Assembly (NCBI RefSeq): GCF_000720425.1
Contig: NZ_JOAJ01000002.1
Coordinates: forward strand, 372,001-436,000
Direction of reading: 5' to 3'
Source: Nocardia rhamnosiphila NBRC 108938
GTDB taxonomy: Bacteria > Actinomycetota > Actinomycetes > Mycobacteriales > Mycobacteriaceae
Length of the DNA: 64,000 bases
The notes under the pieces are model-generated. The model saw nothing but the letters and a program-made list of their open reading frames with translations, was not told the DNA's origin and made no database searches. Below are positions 59,237-64,000 of this stretch, piece by piece. Numbering within the stretch: position 1 is the first letter of the stretch; every line of letters starts with the position of its first letter. Position numbers and translations under genes: made by a program.

Positions 59237-60381
59237 GGCGCGGCGACCTCGAGCACGGTCGCCGAACCCATTCCCCCACCGGCGCACATGGCCACAATCG
59301 CCAGCCCGCCGCCACGCCGGCGCAGTTCGTGGACCGTGGTCACGATCATGCGCGCCCCGGTGGCCGCCACCGGATGCCCGAGCGAGCAGCCGCTGCCGTT
59401 GACGTTGACCAGATCCGGGTCCAGGTCCAGGGCTCGCACGGCCGCGACGGGGACGGACGCGAACGCCTCGTTGATTTCGAACAGTTTCACGTCGGCGAGC
59501 GAGATACCGGCTTTGCGCGCGGCTTTCGTGATCGCCTCGATCGGCGCCAGGCCGGTGTCGGCCGGGTCCACCCCCACCGACGCCCAGGACCGGATGGTGG
59601 CCAGCGCCGGCAGACCCAATTCGTCACTGGCGACGGTGAGCAGCGCGGCCCCGTCGTTGGCGCCCGCCGCATTGCCCGCGGTGATCGAGAACCCGTCGAT
59701 CTCGGGGTGCAGCACCTTGAGCGAGGCGAGCTTTTCCAGGGTGGTCGTCCGCCGTGGATGTTCGTCGACCGCGAACTGCCCGAAGGGGGTAGCGATCGGC
59801 ACCACCTCGGCGTCGAACCGTCCCTCGTCGATGGCCGCGATCGCATTGCGGTGCGAGCGCAGCGCCCAGGCGTCCAGGTCTTCCCGGGAGATACCGGATT
59901 TCATCGCGGTGTTCCAGCCCACGGTGATCGACATGTCCAGGTTCGGTGCGTCCGGCCGATCCGGGTGCGACGGCGAGGTCCACGGATCGGCCCATTCGTC
60001 GGGCCCGACCCGGAACCGCGCCTTCGGCGCGGTGGAATCGGCGTTGACCCCGCCGGCCAGCACCAGCCGGTCCATTCCGGCCCGGATACCGGCCGCCGCC
60101 GTCTGCACCGCCGCCATTCCCGCCGCGCAGTGGCGGTTGTGCGCCAGACCGGGCGCCCCGGTCAGCCCGGCGGTGATCGCCGCGTGCCGGGCGATCACCC
60201 CGCCGCCGTAGCGGCCCTCGCCGAGGATCAGATCGTCGATTGGCGCGTCGGTCTCGAGCTGTTTGGTCGTCGCCTCGACCACGTGGTGGGCCAGGTCGAA
60301 GGCGGTGGTTTCACGCAGCGTGCCCTTGACGGCGGTCCCGATCGGGGTGCGCAGCGCGGATACGATCACGGCTTCAGGCAT
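59233..60381 (-). CDS. thiolase family acetyl-CoA acyltransferase
   Basis: 382 aa from the ATG at 60381. Nucleophile Cys85 in NRHCAAGMAAVQ, NEAFASVPVAAVRAL near 302, GSGCSLGHPVAATGARMIVT near 335 and MCAGGGMGSATVLEV near 366. Complete thiolase, and more divergent than the one at 33668 (CAAG instead of CGSS). Divergent from the SDR at 60482, with a GAGAAT palindrome in the 100-bp gap. Confidence 0.93.
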   Translation of the reverse strand: MPEAVIVSALRTPIGTAVKGTLRETTAFDLAHHVVEATTKQLETDAPIDDLILGEGRYGGGVIARHAAITAGLTGAPGLAHNRHCAAGMAAVQTAAAGIRAGMDRLVLAGGVNADSTAPKARFRVGPDEWADPWTSPSHPDRPDAPNLDMSITVGWNTAMKSGISREDLDAWALRSHRNAIAAIDEGRFDAEVVPIATPFGQFAVDEHPRRTTTLEKLASLKVLHPEIDGFSITAGNAAGANDGAALLTVASDELGLPALATIRSWASVGVDPADTGLAPIEAITKAARKAGISLADVKLFEINEAFASVPVAAVRALDLDPDLVNVNGSGCSLGHPVAATGARMIVTTVHELRRRGGGLAIVAMCAGGGMGSATVLEVAAP

Positions 60382-60428
60382 CAGTTCTCTCCAGTTTCCC
60401 CCACGTCGACGATCTTGCCGATATACAT

Positions 60429-60455
60429 GAGAATAGTATTCTCTCAATCTGAGAG
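60429..60455. promoter_or_regulatory. operator-like palindrome GAGAAT-AGT-ATTCTC with extra half-site
   Basis: The perfect 15-bp palindrome is at 60429-60443; GAGAG at 60451-60455 forms TTCTC-N7-GAGAG with its right arm. It is central in the 100-bp gap between the divergent thiolase and SDR genes and so could control both operons. Confidence 0.78.
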
Positions 60456-60481
60456 CGATAATCGCAAGAGAGGGTAGCGCC

Positions 60482-61246
60482 ATGCAGATCGAGGGAAGTT
60501 CGGCGATCGTCGTCGGGGGCACGGGTGGACTGGGCGAGGCCACGGTCCGGCGGCTGCACGCGGCCGGCGCCAAGGTGGTGGTGGCCGATGTCGCCGACGA
60601 CAAAGGCAAGGAACTGTCCGACGAGCTCGGTATCCGGTATGTGCACACCGACGCCACCAGCGAGGATTCGGTGCGGGCCGCCGTCGAGGAGGCGAAATCC
60701 CTCGGACCGCTGCGTATCTCGGTCGACACCCACGGCGGGCCCGCCACCGGCGGGCGGCTGGTGGGCAAGGACGGCGCCCCGCTGGCGCTCGACGGGTTCC
60801 GTACCACCATCGAGTTCTATCTGATCGCGGTCTTCAACGTCATGCGCCTGTCCGCCGCCGCGATCGCCGAATCCGAGCCCACCGCGGAAGGTTCGCGCGG
60901 CGTGATCGTCAACACCGCGTCGGTCGCCGGCTACGAGGGACAGATCGGTCAGCTCCCCTACTCCGCGGCGAAAGGCGGCGTGATCGGGATGACCCTGGTC
61001 GCGGCCCGCGATCTGTCCCCGCTCGGCATCCGGGTGGTGACCATCGCCCCGGGCACGTTCAACACCCCCGCCTACGGCAAAGCCGCGGACCAGCTCGAAC
61101 AGTACTGGTCGCCGCAGATTCCGTTCCCGAAGCGGATGGGGCGTTCGCCGGAGTACGGGCAGCTGGTGCAGTCGATCGTGGAGAACGACTATCTCAACGG
61201 CGAGGTCATCCGCCTCGACGGCGCCCTGCGGTTCCCACCGAAGTGA
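60482..61246 (+). CDS. SDR family dehydrogenase, HSD10-like
   Basis: 254 aa. VVGGTGGLGEATVRRL near residue 10 is the cofactor turn, VADVADDKGKELSDEL the adenosine-side Asp, NTASVAGYEGQIGQLPYSAA near 140 the Ser and Tyr-x3-Lys region, and TIAPGTFNTPAYGKAADQLE a segment characteristic of type-2 3-hydroxyacyl-CoA dehydrogenases. With the divergent thiolase it supplies the last two steps of a beta-oxidation turn. Coupled to the next SDR by GTGA. Confidence 0.92.
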   Translation: MQIEGSSAIVVGGTGGLGEATVRRLHAAGAKVVVADVADDKGKELSDELGIRYVHTDATSEDSVRAAVEEAKSLGPLRISVDTHGGPATGGRLVGKDGAPLALDGFRTTIEFYLIAVFNVMRLSAAAIAESEPTAEGSRGVIVNTASVAGYEGQIGQLPYSAAKGGVIGMTLVAARDLSPLGIRVVTIAPGTFNTPAYGKAADQLEQYWSPQIPFPKRMGRSPEYGQLVQSIVENDYLNGEVIRLDGALRFPPK

Positions 61247-62142
61247 GCGGCCCGACCGAACCGGGTCGTGCGGCGGTCGGGCCGACCGGTGCGGGACCGG
61301 CCGCGTCGTCCGCCCGATCCCCGGCACAGGACTGCCGAGGCGCGGACTCCGGACCGGGGGCGGGTGCCGATGGCGAAACCGGCAGCTTCCGCGCGCGAAA
61401 ACCGCTGGCGGGGAAGGTCGCCTTCGTGGCCGGGGCCAGTCGCGGTATCGGCGCCGCGATAGCAGCGAGCCTGGCCGCGCAGGGCGCGTCGGTCGCGGTG
61501 GCAGCCCGCTCCGAGGAAACAGGCCGGATCCCCGGGACCATCCACGATGTCGCCGGCCGGATAGCCGCCGCGGGCGGACGGGCGCTGCCGGTGCCCTGCG
61601 ATGTCACGGACGAGGAATCGGTACAGGCGGCACTGGCGACCACTGTCACCGAATTCGGCGGCCTCGACATCCTGGTCGCGAATGCCGGGGTGCTGTGGCT
61701 GGGGCCCATCGAGAGCACCCCGCTGAAGCGCTGGCAGCTGTGCCTGGATGTGAACCTCACCGGTGTCTTCCTGGTGACCCGGGAGGCGATCCCCTACCTC
61801 CGGGCCCGCGGCGGAGGTTCACTCATCGCGGTCACCACCACCGGCGTGAACATGACGGACCGCGGGTCCAACGCCTACTGGGTGTCCAAGGCCGCGGTCG
61901 AACGCCTCTATCTCGGCCTGGCCGCCGACCTGCGGCCCGACAATATCGCGGTGAACTGCCTGAGCCCGTCCCGGGTGGTCCTGACGGAGGGCTGGCAGGC
62001 CGCGGGTGGCGCTGAGATCCCGGCCGACATGGTGGAACCGCCGGAAACGATGGGGCGGGCCGCGGCACTGCTCGCGGCGCAGGACGGTACCGGCATCACC
62101 GGGACGGTCCAACGCTCGGAAACCCTCCTCGCCACAGTGTGA
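61243..62142 (+). CDS. SDR family oxidoreductase with long N-terminal tail
   Basis: 299 aa. The first 55 residues are Gly/Ala/Pro-rich (TGAGPAASSARSPAQDC) and precede the fold; no better in-frame start is visible. VAGASRGIGAAIAA near residue 60, DVTDEESVQ, VANAGVLWLGPIE near 146, and TTTGVNMTDRGSNAYWVSKA near 200: the catalytic Tyr-x3-Lys is intact, while the usual Ser position reads Thr. Substrate unknown. Transcribed with the HSD10-like gene. Confidence 0.87.
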   Translation: MSGPTEPGRAAVGPTGAGPAASSARSPAQDCRGADSGPGAGADGETGSFRARKPLAGKVAFVAGASRGIGAAIAASLAAQGASVAVAARSEETGRIPGTIHDVAGRIAAAGGRALPVPCDVTDEESVQAALATTVTEFGGLDILVANAGVLWLGPIESTPLKRWQLCLDVNLTGVFLVTREAIPYLRARGGGSLIAVTTTGVNMTDRGSNAYWVSKAAVERLYLGLAADLRPDNIAVNCLSPSRVVLTEGWQAAGGAEIPADMVEPPETMGRAAALLAAQDGTGITGTVQRSETLLATV

Positions 62143-62220
62143 TTCCGGGTCCGGCTACCGGAGCCGTCGATTCGACTGCGCGACTCCCACAGCTGTGCGT
62201 CCCGTCGCAGCGGGGAGTCG

Positions 62221-62940
62221 TCAGCAGAGGTCGTGGCGCATCTCTACCGATCGCAACGAGGGGTCGGCGAAGTGTGGCCTGGACTCGCCGGTGAGTTGGA
62301 AAGCGTGCCGCAGATACAGATTCGTGGCGTGCTCGTTGTTCTCCCGCACCCACAGTCTGATCTCTCGATAGCCGTGCCCTCGAGCCCAGTCCACCGCGTG
62401 GGTCATCAGTTGATCTCCGATACCGGCCCCGCGGGCGGCGGGCGACACCCACACGGCGGCCATCGTCAGCATCGCGGGGTCATCGCCGTGCACGAGCCGG
62501 GTACGCCCTACCGGTGAGCCGTCCCGGAAAGCGACGAACGATTCGATCCGGTCGAAATCCGCCCGGTACTCCGGTTCGGTTTTCCGCTCCGCGCCCGACG
62601 CACCTGTCCGGAAGTCGAGAGGGTTGTCGTCACCCATAGCGAGAGCGATTTCTTTGTTGACCCGCCAATCATCCGGAGCCAGCCGGCGTATCGCGGCGCC
62701 GGTGGGACCGCTCCCTGGCGTTCCGGAAGCTACGGGTACGGCATCGCCGGAGGAGCTGTCGTGCTGATCCGCGGCGAACAGCGTGACGGCTCGGTCCTCG
62801 GCATCGCCCGCCGTGTCGAGTCCCCCACGGAGCCGGTCGGCGGTCTGGGCGGAGGGCGCGGCGCGGAGCTGGGCGACACCGTGTACGGCATTCTTCACAC
62901 GCTGCATCAATTCGGCTTTTACCCGGGACCAGCCCGACAT
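62221..62940 (-). CDS. GNAT family N-acetyltransferase
   Basis: 239 aa from the ATG at 62940 (GGAGGA upstream). The first 80 residues (VKAELMQRVKNAVHGVAQLR) form a separate helical, low-complexity region. The GNAT fold begins at AAIRRLAPDDWRVNKEIALA; motif A is VWVSPAARGAGIGDQLMTHA near residue 170 (acetyl-CoA pyrophosphate loop R-x2-G-x-G/A), and LWVRENNEHATNLYLRHAF the C-terminal part. Acceptor unknown. An 8-bp hairpin, CGACTCCC/GGGAGTCG at 62181-62220, lies between it and the convergent SDR. Confidence 0.88.
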   Translation of the reverse strand: MSGWSRVKAELMQRVKNAVHGVAQLRAAPSAQTADRLRGGLDTAGDAEDRAVTLFAADQHDSSSGDAVPVASGTPGSGPTGAAIRRLAPDDWRVNKEIALAMGDDNPLDFRTGASGAERKTEPEYRADFDRIESFVAFRDGSPVGRTRLVHGDDPAMLTMAAVWVSPAARGAGIGDQLMTHAVDWARGHGYREIRLWVRENNEHATNLYLRHAFQLTGESRPHFADPSLRSVEMRHDLC

Positions 62941-63227
62941 CGATTTCCTCCACGGACCGCGACACGTTTCTGCGCTGCCCCCGGCCGGACACACGACCGT
63001 AGATCCTGCCACCACGACGGGCGGTACTGCTCTTTCAGAAGTACAAACCGCCGGTACCACAGAATCCCGTTTCGTCCGGAGCCGAGCCCGCTGCCGGTGG
63101 TGGCGTTCCGCGCGGGTCGGCCGTGCCTGCGCCGCGGTGCCCTCGACCGACCGTCTACACGCCGGCGGGATCGAGCCGGGTCCGGCCGGCCTGTGCCCGG
63201 GACACACCGCGCGGCGTTTCGGGCGTC

Positions 63228-63506
63228 TCAGCGATGACGCCGTCGCCTGGTGAAATCACCGGCCGCACGTGCCGAGACCGACCTGTCGCCGACGCCGCCG
63301 TCGACCAGGACTTCACCGGTGGTCCGGGTAACTTCGGGCAGACGGCCGGTCGGGGCGTAGACGGTCATCGTCTTGCCGTCACCAGGGCCGCCGAGCAAGG
63401 CGGTGAGCCGCCCGGCGGTGACGCGCAGATCCACCTGGTCGAGGACGGTGTCGCGCCGGCGGCCGGTCTCGATGTCCGCGGTGAAGGAACGCAATCCGAC
63501 CGGCAC
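63228..63506 (-). pseudogene. ABC-transporter ATPase fragment
   Basis: 92 codons resembling the N-terminal end of a DppD/OppD-type ATPase: DTVLDQVDLRVTAGRLTALL, then Walker A as GGPGDGKTMTV and LPEVTRTTGEVLVDGG. Walker A is altered (GGPGDGKT) and the signature, Walker B and rest of the domain are absent, the frame ending in a basic tail (RRRRHR). It is a scrap of a transporter gene and most likely not functional. Confidence 0.75.
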
Positions 63507-63512
63507 TGCTGA

Positions 63513-64000
63513 TCAATCGCCGGCCGGCCGATAGGTGTCACGGGCAGCGTCGAACACCAAACCGGTGGTATCGATGAAATCGGCCAATCGGTGTTCCGGC
63601 GTCCGGACGGTCACGCCCTGGAACTCGGCATCCACCACCACTCGCAGCCGGTCGATATCCGCCCAGTCGTCCTCGTCGTTCACTTTGACCTGGTCCACCT
63701 CACACCAGCCCAAATGGATCATGAATCGCACCGTTGTTCCAGCCTGATGCAGCGCCTCGATGCGCACATAGTCGAAACTGCTGTGTTCGCCGTCGAAGAG
63801 GTAGGCCTCGATCGGCTCGCCGAACTCTTCGCATTCGGCCTGCGCGCCTTCGAGCTCACGCCAGGACGACACGGCGAATGGGATCCACTCGATGTGGAAT
63901 TGCACCCCGGATGTCCCGTCCGGGTAGCCGTCGAAGTAGAGGCTCCACGTCAGTTCCGGAGCACCGGTCGCCCAGTTCTCCGACAGAACCCCTTGCCATG
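63513..64000 (-). CDS. hypothetical protein, 5' end beyond the window
   Basis: The frame is open from the stop at 63513 to the window edge. A GTG at 63905 is available as a start, but the reading frame upstream of it codes for protein-like sequence (LSENWATGAPELTWSLYFDG), so the true start is past 64000. Visible: VQFHIEWIPFAVSSWREL, EEFGEPIEAYLFDGEHSSFD, VRFMIHLGWCEVDQVKVNDE and LRVVVDAEFQGVTVRTPEHR. Acidic and soluble, family not recognised. Confidence 0.72.
   Translation of the reverse strand, partial: WQGVLSENWATGAPELTWSLYFDGYPDGTSGVQFHIEWIPFAVSSWRELEGAQAECEEFGEPIEAYLFDGEHSSFDYVRIEALHQAGTTVRFMIHLGWCEVDQVKVNDEDDWADIDRLRVVVDAEFQGVTVRTPEHRLADFIDTTGLVFDAARDTYRPAGD

Noticed and set aside
63513..63905. 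130-residue protein starting at GTG 63905
   Set aside because: The frame continues to the window edge with protein-like sequence, so this GTG is probably internal and the gene is partial.
1..64000. CRISPR arrays, tRNA/rRNA genes, IS elements, prophage
   Set aside because: No regular spaced repeats, no tRNA-like cloverleaf or CCA end, and no transposase, integrase or phage structural gene was found on reading both strands.

Overview
The window is high-GC actinobacterial DNA, most likely from Nocardia or a close mycolic-acid relative. This is inferred from GTG/TTG starts, dense ATGA/GTGA/TGATG gene overlaps, many acyl-CoA dehydrogenases (FadE), Mtb12-like lipoproteins and an F420-type LLM oxidoreductase. 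No rRNA, tRNA, CRISPR array, transposase or integrase was seen. Most of it is a catabolic region for CoA-activated acids: CoA ligases, class I and class III CoA-transferases, paired FadE subunits, enoyl-CoA hydratases, SDR dehydrogenases, thiolases, a TesB thioesterase, a branched-chain-type ABC importer and a Rieske oxygenase. Many genes also belong to small local regulatory units (TetR, ArsR and an ECF42 sigma factor).

Layout. 1-8.3 kb: divergent CoA-transferase pair and CoA ligase/SDR, then an AcuI-like reductase, a MaoC-type hydratase and a second ligase. 8.8-10.5 kb: SnoaL-like, DUF3237 and TetR genes behind a 16-bp palindrome. 10.5-15.9 kb (minus): four FadE genes and an enoyl-CoA hydratase. 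16-20.9 kb: TetR facing a FadE / APH-type kinase / hydratase / quinone-oxidoreductase operon that looks like a split ACAD10/11 (4-hydroxyacid) system. 21-23.6 kb: a frameshifted membrane gene, ArsR, an O-methyltransferase and TetR. 23.7-26.6 kb: ECF42 sigma factor, YCII protein and DUF998 protein, with twin divergent promoters shared with a DUF1579-like gene. 26.7-27.5 kb: decayed P450 and TetR remnants. 27.6-31.8 kb: TetR, an unrecognised protein, SDR, VOC and LLM genes. 31.8-38.8 kb (minus): a six-gene beta-oxidation operon plus one hypothetical. 39.2-44.5 kb (minus): an ABC importer with a fused LivH-LivM permease. 44.85-50.7 kb: a carboxymuconolactone-decarboxylase-like / Rieske / amidohydrolase / SnoaL / FadE-pair operon. 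50.8-52.2 kb: two paralogous Mtb12-like lipoproteins. 52.4-62.1 kb: hydratase, FadE, TetR, TesB, reductase, MeaB, thiolase and SDR genes. 62.2-64 kb: GNAT, an ABC ATPase scrap and an edge-truncated hypothetical.

The most notable structure is not a gene. A 15-bp palindrome, GAGAAT-N3-ATTCTC (one copy has GTTCTC), sits in the promoter regions of five separate transcription units at 4280, 44821, 54371, 55175 and 60429, with a variant cluster at 16665-16700. Two copies bracket the TetR gene at 54516, which makes that protein the best candidate regulator. This would join the importer, the Rieske operon, the thioesterase, the thiolase and the acyl-CoA reductase in one regulon. A second notable structure is a 75-nt palindromic element placed in frame at the start of two unrelated enzyme genes (19039 and 48588), reminiscent of protein-coding palindromic elements known from Rickettsia.
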